DNA of 39,131 nucleotides from Thermoleophilia bacterium (GTDB taxonomy: Bacteria > Actinomycetota > Thermoleophilia > BMS3ABIN01), in NCBI GenBank assembly GCA_014874265.1, contig JACWAM010000068.1, positions 1 to 39,131 on the forward strand, written 5' to 3'. This document shows positions 1 through 8,617 of the stretch, in pieces. Positions within the stretch are counted from its first letter, which is position 1, and each line of letters begins with the position of its first letter. The translations under genes were made by a program, and so were the position numbers. The notes beneath the pieces were generated by a model. The model ran no database searches and had not been told where the DNA came from. It saw only the letters and a program-made list of their open reading frames with translations.

Positions 1-11
1 ATCTCTACCTC

Positions 12-31
12 CCGTTATATATTGATAACGG
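12..31. promoter_or_regulatory. perfect inverted repeat CCGTTAT-N6-ATAACGG in the AT-rich leader upstream of the rml operon
   Basis: read directly: ccgttat atattg ataacgg; function unknown. Confidence 0.45.
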
Positions 32-319
32 AGTGGATACTATCATATTTAGTACTTATTATCAAGCTATGATTATGGGTATTTTTAGAGGTGCCCATAA
101 GGCTTTCCGGGGTTAGAATTTTTTATTCCAATGCCATGAAACCTGGATGGTCTTGAATAGCGAAGATGGCGAGTGATTTTTTTGTCGCAAGCCTGAAGAA
201 CAGATGAAGACTGTCGGAATGAAACGCAAATCTATTAGACATCAAGGATGACCATAAATATTTGATAGTATATGTTTCTTGTGGTAATAGATGGGGAAGT
301 ACGTTACAAATGTTACAAT

Positions 320-340
320 GGGGTGACAGATTTTCACCCC
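320..340. promoter_or_regulatory. inverted repeat GGGGTGA-N7-TCACCCC upstream of rmlA (hairpin or operator candidate)
   Basis: perfect 7-bp arms in the rmlA leader. Confidence 0.4.
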
Positions 341-467
341 CTATCTCCTAACCCGCCGATCCGCTGGCGCCCCCCTGGCGCCGCTGGTATACTTTCATCT
401 AGCCTGACGCGCAGGGCGGCGCCTGTTTCCGGCCCGGCGCAGGATTATCACAAATGTTTCTATCCGG

Positions 468-1535
468 ATGAACTTAAAAGGCTTAATACTTAGCGGCGGC
501 ACGGGTACCCGTCTGCGCCCAATCACGCACACCAGCGCCAAGCAGCTGGTGCCGGTCGCCAATAAACCGGTGCTTTTTTATGCCATTGAGGCGCTGAAAA
601 ACGCCGGCATTACCGACATCGGCATTATCGTTGGCGATACCGCCGCCGAGATCGAGTCAGCCGCCGGCGACGGCAGCCGCTGGGGAGTCAGGATCACCTA
701 CATCCCCCAGGAGGCGCCGCTGGGCCTGGCGCACGCCGTCCTGACCGCCGAGGAATATCTGGGCGAAGACAGTTTTGTCATGTACCTAGGCGACAACCTC
801 CTCCGGGACGGCATCGAGGGCCTGGTCGAGTCGTTTGTCAAAAACGAGCCGGACGCGCTGATCCTGCTACAGGAAGTTCCCAACCCCGAGGCTTACGGCG
901 TGGCTGAATGCCGCGGGGACACAGTTGTCAGGCTGGTTGAGAAACCGGCAGAACCAAAGAGCAACCTGGCGCTGGTCGGCATCTACATGTTCACGCCGCT
1001 TATCCACCAATGCGCCAAAGAGATCAAACCGTCTGCGCGAGGCGAGCTGGAGATCACCGACGCCATCCAGCGCCTGATCGACGAAGGCAAGCAGGTTGAC
1101 GCGCACGTCGTTCACGGGTGGTGGAAAGATACCGGCAAGCTGGAAGATATGCTGGAGGCTAACCGGCTCATCCTCGACGCGCTGGAAGGCGAGATCCGGG
1201 GTGAAGTAGCAGATTCGGAGATCCACGGCCGCGTCATTGTCGAAGAAGGAGCCCGGGTTAGCAGCTGCACCATTCGCGGGCCGGTCATTATCGGCAAGGA
1301 CGCCGTGGTGCACGATTCCTATATCGGCCCCTACACTTCGATCGACTGCGAGGTCGAGATCAGAAATTCGGAGATCGAGCACTCGATCATCCTGGCGCAG
1401 AGCAAGGTAATCGACCTGCGCCGGCGGATGGAAGGAAGTCTCATCGGCAGAAACGTGCGCATCCTCAGGCTTGACCATAAGCCGGAGGCTTACAGGTTCA
1501 TGCTCGGCGACAATTCCTGGATCGGGATCGTGTAA
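468..1535 (+). CDS. rmlA: glucose-1-phosphate thymidylyltransferase, long form (about 355 aa)
   Basis: N-terminal nucleotidyltransferase motif LILSGGTGTRLRPITHTSAKQLVPVANKPV; YLGDNLL; EKP; C-terminal left-handed beta-helix-like extension; first gene of a complete rml set. Confidence 0.95.
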   Translation: MNLKGLILSGGTGTRLRPITHTSAKQLVPVANKPVLFYAIEALKNAGITDIGIIVGDTAAEIESAAGDGSRWGVRITYIPQEAPLGLAHAVLTAEEYLGEDSFVMYLGDNLLRDGIEGLVESFVKNEPDALILLQEVPNPEAYGVAECRGDTVVRLVEKPAEPKSNLALVGIYMFTPLIHQCAKEIKPSARGELEITDAIQRLIDEGKQVDAHVVHGWWKDTGKLEDMLEANRLILDALEGEIRGEVADSEIHGRVIVEEGARVSSCTIRGPVIIGKDAVVHDSYIGPYTSIDCEVEIRNSEIEHSIILAQSKVIDLRRRMEGSLIGRNVRILRLDHKPEAYRFMLGDNSWIGIV

Positions 1536-1539
1536 AAAA

Positions 1540-1612
1540 GTTTCTCGTTGCTCCAGTTAAAACCTCCAACACTGGAACTGGAAACTGGCAACTCGAAACT
1601 GGAAACTTTTTT
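1540..1612. repeat. imperfect inverted, CTGGAAAC-rich intergenic element between rmlA and rmlC
   Basis: arm GTTTCTCGTTGCTCCAGTT (1540-1558) versus AACTGGCAACTCGAAAC (1583-1599), plus repeated ACTGGAA/CTGGAAAC units. Confidence 0.5.
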
Positions 1613-1624
1613 CGGAGGGTTATA

Positions 1625-2080
1625 ATGATCGATGGAGTCAAGACCAAGAGTTTGCGGGTAATCCCTGATGAGCGCGGCCGGCTGGCGGAGATGCTTCGCT
1701 CTGATGATGATATTTTTATCAAATTTGGTCAATGCTATTTTACAACGACTTATCCAGGCGTGGTCAAGGCATGGCATTACCACAAGATTCAAACAGACAA
1801 TTTCGTTGCCGTTACCGGGATGTTTAAAGTGGCGCTTTATGACACCCGCGATGATTCGCCCACCAAAGGCGAAGTCAATGAATTTTTTCTAGGGGACTTT
1901 AATCCAACACTGCTGCAGATTCCTCCCGGCGTCTATCACGGCTGGAAATGCATTAGCGAGCGGGAAGGCATCGTGGTTAATGTCTCCACGGAAGCCTACA
2001 ACTATAACGAGCCGGACGAATACCGCCTGCCCTATGACACCGGCGAGATCCCGTATGACTGGGACATCAAGATGGGCTAG
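1625..2080 (+). CDS. rmlC: dTDP-4-dehydrorhamnose 3,5-epimerase-like cupin (short form)
   Basis: RVIPDERGRLAEML, KAWHYHK, YDTRDDSPTKGE, IPPGVYHGW; GGAGGG ribosome site upstream; operon position between rmlA and rmlD. Confidence 0.85.
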   Translation: MIDGVKTKSLRVIPDERGRLAEMLRSDDDIFIKFGQCYFTTTYPGVVKAWHYHKIQTDNFVAVTGMFKVALYDTRDDSPTKGEVNEFFLGDFNPTLLQIPPGVYHGWKCISEREGIVVNVSTEAYNYNEPDEYRLPYDTGEIPYDWDIKMG

Positions 2081-2095
2081 GACTGAGGTGACCGA

Positions 2096-2965
2096 ATGAA
2101 AATCCTTGTCATTGGCTCTGCCGGCCAGCTTGGCTATGACCTCAACCGGACGCTTTCCCCGGATCACTCGGTGCAGGGCGCCGATGTGGAACGGGCCGAT
2201 TTTAAAATTGATATTACCGACCCGGAATCGGTGAAGATGGTCCTGTCCAGCTCCGCGCCGGACCTGGTGATTAACTCCGCCGCGTTTACAAATGTGGACG
2301 GCTGCGAAACCCGCAAAGAAGCATGCTGGGCTGTCAACGCGGATGGCGCCGGGAACGTGGCGCGCGCCTGCGCGGCGGCGTCGTTGCCTTTAATCCATGT
2401 CAGCACCGATTACGTTTTCGACGGCACCGCCCGGCAGCCGTACACCGAAGCTTCACCGATCGCCCCCCTGGGAGAATACGGCAAGAGCAAGTACGCCGGC
2501 GAGGAGCAGGTGCGCGAGGCGCTTCCCGGCAGCCACCTGATCGTGCGCACCGCCTGGCTGTTTGGCAGCTTCGGCCACAACTTTGTTAAAACCATGCTAA
2601 AGCTGGGCCGGGAGCGGGATGACCTGGCGGTGGTCAATGACCAGACCGGCGGGCCGACTTACGCCGGCCACCTGGCGGCGGCGCTAAAGACGCTCGCGGA
2701 AACCAGGCTCGGCGACCCGGGCGTATATCACATGACCGGCGGCGGACACTGCACCTGGTATGAATTTGCCTCCGAGATTTTCCGGCTGGCCGGAGTGAAC
2801 GTGAATGTCAGGCGGACTACCACATCAGAGTTTAACGCCCCGGCGCCGCGGCCGGCCTATTCAGTTCTGGCTAACACCCGGGCGCCGGAGATTTTCATGC
2901 CCCACTGGCGCGACTGCTTGATAGAATGCCTGAAAGAAATGGGAGAGCTCCAGGCGGAATGTTAA
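2096..2965 (+). CDS. rmlD: dTDP-4-dehydrorhamnose reductase
   Basis: MKILVIGSAGQLGYDL Rossmann motif; STDYVFDG; YGKSKYAGE; RTAWLFG. Confidence 0.93.
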   Translation: MKILVIGSAGQLGYDLNRTLSPDHSVQGADVERADFKIDITDPESVKMVLSSSAPDLVINSAAFTNVDGCETRKEACWAVNADGAGNVARACAAASLPLIHVSTDYVFDGTARQPYTEASPIAPLGEYGKSKYAGEEQVREALPGSHLIVRTAWLFGSFGHNFVKTMLKLGRERDDLAVVNDQTGGPTYAGHLAAALKTLAETRLGDPGVYHMTGGGHCTWYEFASEIFRLAGVNVNVRRTTTSEFNAPAPRPAYSVLANTRAPEIFMPHWRDCLIECLKEMGELQAEC

Positions 2966-3042
2966 AAAGCATTTAATGTTTATGTAAATCCGGTCAAGCG
3001 GGTGATACTTTTAAACGTTAGACGGCATAAGGAGAGATCCAA

Positions 3043-4038
3043 TTGAAGATACTGGTCACCGGCGGCGCCGGGTTTATCGGCAGCAATTTCATCAGGCTGA
3101 TCCTGGGAAAGTATCCCGATGACGAGATCATCAATCTTGACAAGCTGACATATGCCGGTAATCTCGATAATCTCAGGGACGTCGAGTCAGACGAGCGCTA
3201 CCGGTTTGTCAAAGGCGATATCTGCGATGAAAAGATTGTGAATGAGGTAATGCCGCAAGTCGACGCGGTTGTGAATTTTGCGGCCGAGTCGCACGTGGAC
3301 CGGTCAATTGGCGGACCCGCCGATTTTATCCAGACCGATGTTTTCGGAACTTACGTCCTCCTGGAGGCGGCCCGGCGGCATGAGGTCGGCCGCTACCTGC
3401 AGATCAGCACGGATGAGGTTTACGGCAGCATCCGGGAAGGCTCCTTCACCGAAACGGACAGGCTGGAGCCAAGCAGCCCTTATTCGGCCAGCAAGGCCGG
3501 CGGCGACATGCAGGTGATGGCCTATCACACCACCTACGGATTGCCAACACTGATCACCCGCAGCTCCAATAATTTTGGGCCGTACCAGTACCCGGAGAAG
3601 ATCTTCCCGCTATTTATCACCAATGCCCTGGAAGGGAAGAAACTTCCGCTTTACGGCGACGGCACCAATGTCCGCGACTGGATTTATGTCACCGATAACT
3701 GTGAAGGCATTGACCTGGTGCTCCACAAGGGCCAGATCGGCGAAATCTACAATATCGGCGGCGGCAACGAGCGCGACAACCGCACGATCACCGGCATGAT
3801 CCTGGAAGAACTGAGAAAGGATGAGAACATGATCGAGAGGGTCGCCGACCGGCTCGGGCATGATTTCCGTTACTCAATCGACTGCACCAAGGCGCAGCAA
3901 CTGGGATGGGCGCCGTCTCACAATTTTGAGGACGCTTTGAAGGAAACCGTTGAATGGTACGTCAACAACCGCTGGTGGTGGGAAAAGATCAAGAGCGGCG
4001 AGTTCGAGCAATACTACCGCGAGCACTACGGCAAGTAA
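3043..4038 (+). CDS. rmlB: dTDP-glucose 4,6-dehydratase (TTG start)
   Basis: [71 protein letters not shown] ribosome site before TTG. Confidence 0.97.
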   Translation: MKILVTGGAGFIGSNFIRLILGKYPDDEIINLDKLTYAGNLDNLRDVESDERYRFVKGDICDEKIVNEVMPQVDAVVNFAAESHVDRSIGGPADFIQTDVFGTYVLLEAARRHEVGRYLQISTDEVYGSIREGSFTETDRLEPSSPYSASKAGGDMQVMAYHTTYGLPTLITRSSNNFGPYQYPEKIFPLFITNALEGKKLPLYGDGTNVRDWIYVTDNCEGIDLVLHKGQIGEIYNIGGGNERDNRTITGMILEELRKDENMIERVADRLGHDFRYSIDCTKAQQLGWAPSHNFEDALKETVEWYVNNRWWWEKIKSGEFEQYYREHYGK

Positions 4039-4077
4039 CAGATCCTTCGGCACTCTTCGAATGTCTTAGAATGATAA
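4039..4077. repeat. degenerate half-copy of the palindromic element found complete at 25366-25457
   Basis: CAGATCCTTCGGCACTCTTCGAATGTCTTAGAATGATAA aligns with CAGATCCCCTGGCACTCGTCGAGTGCCTCAGGATGACAA. Confidence 0.6.
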
Positions 4078-4124
4078 GTGTACGCGTTTCCACCAAAAGC
4101 TTGCCGGTTCTGCGTCCCGACAGT

Positions 4125-6518
4125 TTAGTATCCCAAAGCTTTGTAACCGCCCGGTTCTTTTCTGATCTGCACTTCCAGAGGAGCCAGCAATTGGGATTCA
4201 AGCGGATCCAGCCGCCGCGCTTTCCTGGTATTTTGAGCCGCTTCATTGATATGGTTCGTTCCCAGATAGAAGGCTCCTAGATCGTAATAAACCTTGTAAT
4301 TGTCCGGCTCTCTGTCAAGCGCCTGATGCCAGAGATTGAGAGCCTGGCTGAACTTCTGGCTCCCCTGCTGAGACTGCCCCTGTTCGCTTAAGAAAATGCC
4401 CTTCTGCTGAATTGCTTCCGCCTCATAGGTGAGTGCGGTGCCGTCCAGCGGATTAAATGTATGCGCCCGGGCGGCCAAAGTTCGAGCGTTGGCAAAAAAC
4501 TGCTGGGCTTCAATGCCTTGCTTTTGTCTCAATAGCTGGCTACCCGTTTGCAGCTGCTGGTTGCTGTCCTCCAGATATCTCTCCGATAGCATGCTAAAAA
4601 TCGTCACTATGCCAATAATGATGCAGCCGGTTGCCACTATGGTCTTCCAATTCAACCAGCTAGGGATGCTGAACCCATTACTTTTTTCTTTACTGGCGGC
4701 CGGCACGCCGTCGCTTGCCGCCAGCCGGCGCGAAATCAAGCCGTAACGCAACAATCCGCCGGCAAAGAAAAAGAAAGGAAGGAAGATTACCGGCATCTGC
4801 CAGTCCCAATCCATCAGCGAGTGCAGGATCAGAACCGTGCAGGCGGCAAAAAAGGCTCCATAGATCTCCCGGTGCCGGCTGCGGCCAAGGAAGCGAAGAT
4901 CCCGGATCGATCCCACAAAAAAGACAACTATAAAAGCAGCCAGCAGGCCCGCGCCGACGATGCCAAGCTCCGCCATAGCATCAAAAAGTATCGAATGGCC
5001 GTTCTTGATCGGTATCTCCCGGACCACGCCATTCGTGGTGAAAGCGGGCCGTTTCTGAAGCCAAGCCACCTGCCAGGTTGCCGCCCCCGTGCCCGTCAGC
5101 GGATGCGCGGCAAAAGTATCCAGGCTGACCTTGTATTCCTGGGGGCGTTGCGTCTCGGTAGAAAAGAGCCGTTGCTGAGCAGTGGCCGCCTGCTGGGACA
5201 CTTTAGTCGACGAAAGATTATCGATCTGCTTGCGGACCAGCGCCACCGGTCCGCCGTCCTTGATCATGAAGAATGTCCCCCCGAGCAGCACCGCGGCGAC
5301 CGCGGCGGCGCCGATCCCGATGCCGACTTTGCGTGAAGCCGCCGGGCTGAGGCTGATTTTCCGGTCGATGCGCCAGGACAGATACTGGGTGACAATGGCG
5401 GCGGCAAAGAAGATCGGCAGCAAAATTCCCAGAGAGTGCGCCTGACTGGCCCGCACCGCGACTGTCGGGCCCGTCGGACAGCTGTTTTTATCGAAATTAC
5501 AAAGAGCATTCATCGCCGGCAGGAAGGCGTAACAGATGGCGACGACGGCGCCCGTCCAGAAAAGCGCGGTTGCGGCGATCAGCAGCGCCCGCAGCCTTTC
5601 CACGGCAAAAAGAACGTAGATGGCAAGCGCCAGCAGCAGCAGGATATAGCCCGCCCTTGAGAAAGTGAAATAAAGCGCGACAAGCAACAGGAAGATGATG
5701 GGCACATTGACCATCCGCAGAATCAAGGAGGCTTTTTTTCGCCCGACCTGGAGCAGCGCCACCGGGACGGCCATGACCATCATCAGGGCAATTGTGTTCC
5801 AGTATGTCAAAGGCCAGCTGATTCGTGCATCAAAATCAAACTGGGCCGGGGCGAAAATCTTGTCGTGTAGCAGCGTCGCCACCGCAACGGTGCCAGCGAT
5901 CATGACAAACGCCTGCCCCAGCCACGGCAGCCATCTTCGCCGCGCCATAAACAGGTAAAACAGGCCGAAACCGCCGAGGTACAGCATGGCCCTCAGAAAC
6001 TCCTGGAAGCTGTTGGTGGGAATGATCGACCAGGTCACCGAAAGAAGAATCCAGAGACCGTAAGCGCCGAACAGGCCTGCCTCCGCCACCGCCAGGCGCG
6101 ACATCCTCCCTTTCACGGAAATGCCAAATAACAAGCCGAGGACGATCAGGTAAAGAACAATCAGTTCCCCCCAACCGCGCCGGATGATGAAATAACCGCC
6201 GGCGGAGAATGAATAGATCAGGAGGACAAGCACCAGCCCGCCAAAGAGAATGCCCAGCTGGCCCCATTCCCGGTTGCCGTAGCCGGCAAGGCTGTTCCCG
6301 CGGAACCAGTTGCCCAGGCTCTTTTCCAGCCGCATGCCCCAGCTGTCATTGCGCCGTTTTGCCGTTGGCGTCGCCATCGGTTTATTCTTCGGTTTTTTCT
6401 TAACCGGCGGGGGCGGCTGTGGCGCCTTGCGTTTCTTCTTCCTGGCCCACAAGACGGGCAGCGCCTCACCGGGCGCGGCCGCAAGCGCCGCTTTTTTAGT
6501 TTGCCAGAACATCTTCAT
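4125..6518 (-). CDS. O-antigen ligase/polymerase-like polytopic membrane protein with C-terminal TPR region and Lys/Pro-rich N-terminus
   Basis: many hydrophobic segments; FTFSRAGYILLL and HPLTGTGAATWQ motifs typical of the Wzy/WaaL superfamily; C-terminal helical repeats (LNLWHQALDREPDNYKVYYDLGAFYLGTNHINEAAQNTRKARRLDP). Confidence 0.85.
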   Translation of the reverse strand: MKMFWQTKKAALAAAPGEALPVLWARKKKRKAPQPPPPVKKKPKNKPMATPTAKRRNDSWGMRLEKSLGNWFRGNSLAGYGNREWGQLGILFGGLVLVLLIYSFSAGGYFIIRRGWGELIVLYLIVLGLLFGISVKGRMSRLAVAEAGLFGAYGLWILLSVTWSIIPTNSFQEFLRAMLYLGGFGLFYLFMARRRWLPWLGQAFVMIAGTVAVATLLHDKIFAPAQFDFDARISWPLTYWNTIALMMVMAVPVALLQVGRKKASLILRMVNVPIIFLLLVALYFTFSRAGYILLLLALAIYVLFAVERLRALLIAATALFWTGAVVAICYAFLPAMNALCNFDKNSCPTGPTVAVRASQAHSLGILLPIFFAAAIVTQYLSWRIDRKISLSPAASRKVGIGIGAAAVAAVLLGGTFFMIKDGGPVALVRKQIDNLSSTKVSQQAATAQQRLFSTETQRPQEYKVSLDTFAAHPLTGTGAATWQVAWLQKRPAFTTNGVVREIPIKNGHSILFDAMAELGIVGAGLLAAFIVVFFVGSIRDLRFLGRSRHREIYGAFFAACTVLILHSLMDWDWQMPVIFLPFFFFAGGLLRYGLISRRLAASDGVPAASKEKSNGFSIPSWLNWKTIVATGCIIIGIVTIFSMLSERYLEDSNQQLQTGSQLLRQKQGIEAQQFFANARTLAARAHTFNPLDGTALTYEAEAIQQKGIFLSEQGQSQQGSQKFSQALNLWHQALDREPDNYKVYYDLGAFYLGTNHINEAAQNTRKARRLDPLESQLLAPLEVQIRKEPGGYKALGY

Positions 6519-7605
6519 AGAGGGCTTCGGTCTGCAAGGCTATTTGATCCCAATTGTTTGCCGTCTTTACGTATTTTCTGCCAGCCGCCGCTTTCTGCTT
6601 CAGCCCCGGCAGATTTTCGAGCGCGGAGCTTAACGCACATTTTAAAGCTACCGTGTCCCCGGCCCGGTACAGATCGCCAAATTCGCCGTCCTTTAGCGCT
6701 TCCCTGGATGAGCCGATGTCCGACGCCAGAATCGGCACCCCGTATGACAGCATCTCCAGAGTTACGATCGGAAATCCTTCCACCATCGAGGGCAGCACGA
6801 ACAAGGCCGCGTGCGCGGAAAGTTGATTTAGCAGCTCGCCCCTAACATTGCCGGTGAACTGAATTCTTCCGTCGCCGGCAGCCATCGATTCCAGGCCTTC
6901 GACGTAACTCTGCGAATGGCTCGAGCCTCCCGCGATCACCAACGGCACGTCCGCTTCCAACTCCCGGTATGCCCGGATTAAATCGTGGCAGCCCTTTTCC
7001 GGCACCAGCCTTCCCAGGAAAAGGATGTAACCGCCCCGTTTTAATCCCAGCGGTTTTAAAAGCGCCGAAGCCCGCGGTTTCGGGATAAACGCCACCCCAT
7101 TGGGAATAAAAACCGTTTCCCGGCCGTACCTGGCGCGAAAGTACTCCTGCAGCTCGCGCGAGACGACGATGGTGCGGTCCGGAAAATGCGCGGCGGCCCA
7201 CTCCCCAGCTTTTAAAACTTTCCTCGCCCCGGCGCCCCACTTGGCGCGCTGCCAATCAAGCGCGTGCACAGTTACGACGGTTTTCGCCCGCTTCAGCTTT
7301 GGCATAAAGCTAAACAGTGACGGTCCGATCCCATGATAATGAATTATGTCAAAACCTTCCCCCAGCAGAAGCGCCGAGCCGGCAGCGGTATGCAAGAAAG
7401 CGTCCAGCCCCTTCTTGTTGATCGTCGGGGCCTGTTTCAGCCGGACGCCCAGATAGGAACCGCCGGCGGGGGAATACCAGCCGCGGACGAATATGGTGAC
7501 GTCGTGGCCACGGTCCGATAGCCGCCGGTACAGCTCCTCGCAATGACGCTCGATGCCACCAAACTGGGCCGGGATGCCCTTGGTTCCCAACACCGCTATC
7601 TTCAC
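6496..7605 (-). CDS. glycosyltransferase family 4 protein
   Basis: MKIAVLGTKGIPAQFGGIERHCEEL; LFLGRLVPEKGCHDLIRAY; FVLPSMVEGFPIVTLEMLSYGVPILASDIG. Confidence 0.9.
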   Translation of the reverse strand: MKIAVLGTKGIPAQFGGIERHCEELYRRLSDRGHDVTIFVRGWYSPAGGSYLGVRLKQAPTINKKGLDAFLHTAAGSALLLGEGFDIIHYHGIGPSLFSFMPKLKRAKTVVTVHALDWQRAKWGAGARKVLKAGEWAAAHFPDRTIVVSRELQEYFRARYGRETVFIPNGVAFIPKPRASALLKPLGLKRGGYILFLGRLVPEKGCHDLIRAYRELEADVPLVIAGGSSHSQSYVEGLESMAAGDGRIQFTGNVRGELLNQLSAHAALFVLPSMVEGFPIVTLEMLSYGVPILASDIGSSREALKDGEFGDLYRAGDTVALKCALSSALENLPGLKQKAAAGRKYVKTANNWDQIALQTEALYEDVLAN

Positions 7606-7612
7606 CGGCTGC

Positions 7613-8617
7613 TCACAACACCTGTTTGCCCTGCCAGACCTTTATCTTGCCGGCAGCTACCCATCCAGCCACTTTGACAGGGTTGCGCTTGATCGCCGTC
7701 CTGGCGGTGCAGACCATCCAGCACCCCATGCCGCACTTGGCGACGCTCCGGCGCGCCGCGGCCGCCCCCGGTGAATTCCAGATCTCCTCAAAGCTTGCTT
7801 CGTGCAGGTTGCCCAACGCCTCATCCAGAACGTTACAAGGATAAATGGTACCAGCGGGACTTAAGAAAAAGAAGTCAGCGCCAGCCAGGCAGGCCAGCGG
7901 GCGGCCGCTGCCGCTGGCAAACTCATAGAGGCCACGGTCAAAATAGGCCCGGGCCCACCGCTTGGGCGACATTGTCGAAAGCTCGCTCGAAGCAACCCTG
8001 TCAAGCTGCCGTCTTAAATCTTCCAGCTCGACGCTGCTGACATTGCTGGCCTGGAAATAGTGCGACGAGCCCTGCGCAACCGCAGACGTGAACTCTATTC
8101 CAAGCTCCTGGGAAAGCTTGTAGACCTCATAAAAATCGCCAACGTTTTCATCAACGGCCGTAAACGCAAGCCGCAGGTTCGTAAATCCATCGGCTTTCAG
8201 CGACTTCGCCAGCCCGACAGCCCGGTCAAACGCGCCGGGAACCCCCCGGATGCGATCGTGCGTCTCGCCAATGCCGTCCAGCGAGATGCCGAGACCGACC
8301 CGGTCGCCGAGCTCTTTCCGGGCCGCCAGCATCGCTTCACTCACCCGGGACTGAGCTACCATCCCGTTGGTAGAGATAATGATCTGCGCCCTGGGACAGG
8401 CCCTGGCCGTCGCCCACACCAGCTCCGGCAAATCCTGGCGTAAGAACGGCTCGCCGCCGCTCAGGTTCACGTATCGGAGGGTATCCGGAAGCCTGGCAAG
8501 CAGCGCCGGGTCGAGATCGCCGGCGTCTTCGGATTTCCAGATATTGCACATCAGGCACCGGGAGTTACAGCGGTAGGTTACCGCGATAACCGCGTCGTAG
8601 GGAAGTTTGATTTTCAG
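7613..8617 (-). CDS. radical SAM/SPASM protein; the listed ORF is 5'-truncated, reading frame continues to a likely non-ATG (CTG) start near 8617
   Basis: in-frame upstream sequence translates LKIKLPYDAVIAVTYRCNSRCLMCNIW, giving CX3CX2C; LSGGEPFLR; C-terminal CLAGADFFFLSPAGTIYPCNVL...CGMGCWMVC. Confidence 0.8.
   Translation of the reverse strand: MKIKLPYDAVIAVTYRCNSRCLMCNIWKSEDAGDLDPALLARLPDTLRYVNLSGGEPFLRQDLPELVWATARACPRAQIIISTNGMVAQSRVSEAMLAARKELGDRVGLGISLDGIGETHDRIRGVPGAFDRAVGLAKSLKADGFTNLRLAFTAVDENVGDFYEVYKLSQELGIEFTSAVAQGSSHYFQASNVSSVELEDLRRQLDRVASSELSTMSPKRWARAYFDRGLYEFASGSGRPLACLAGADFFFLSPAGTIYPCNVLDEALGNLHEASFEEIWNSPGAAAARRSVAKCGMGCWMVCTARTAIKRNPVKVAGWVAAGKIKVWQGKQVL

Noticed and set aside
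272-493. 73-aa + strand ORF upstream of rmlA
   Set aside because: No domain, no ribosome site, overlaps the rmlA start and leader hairpin; probably non-coding leader.
867-1478. 203-aa minus-strand ORF
   Set aside because: Antisense to rmlA, shadow ORF.
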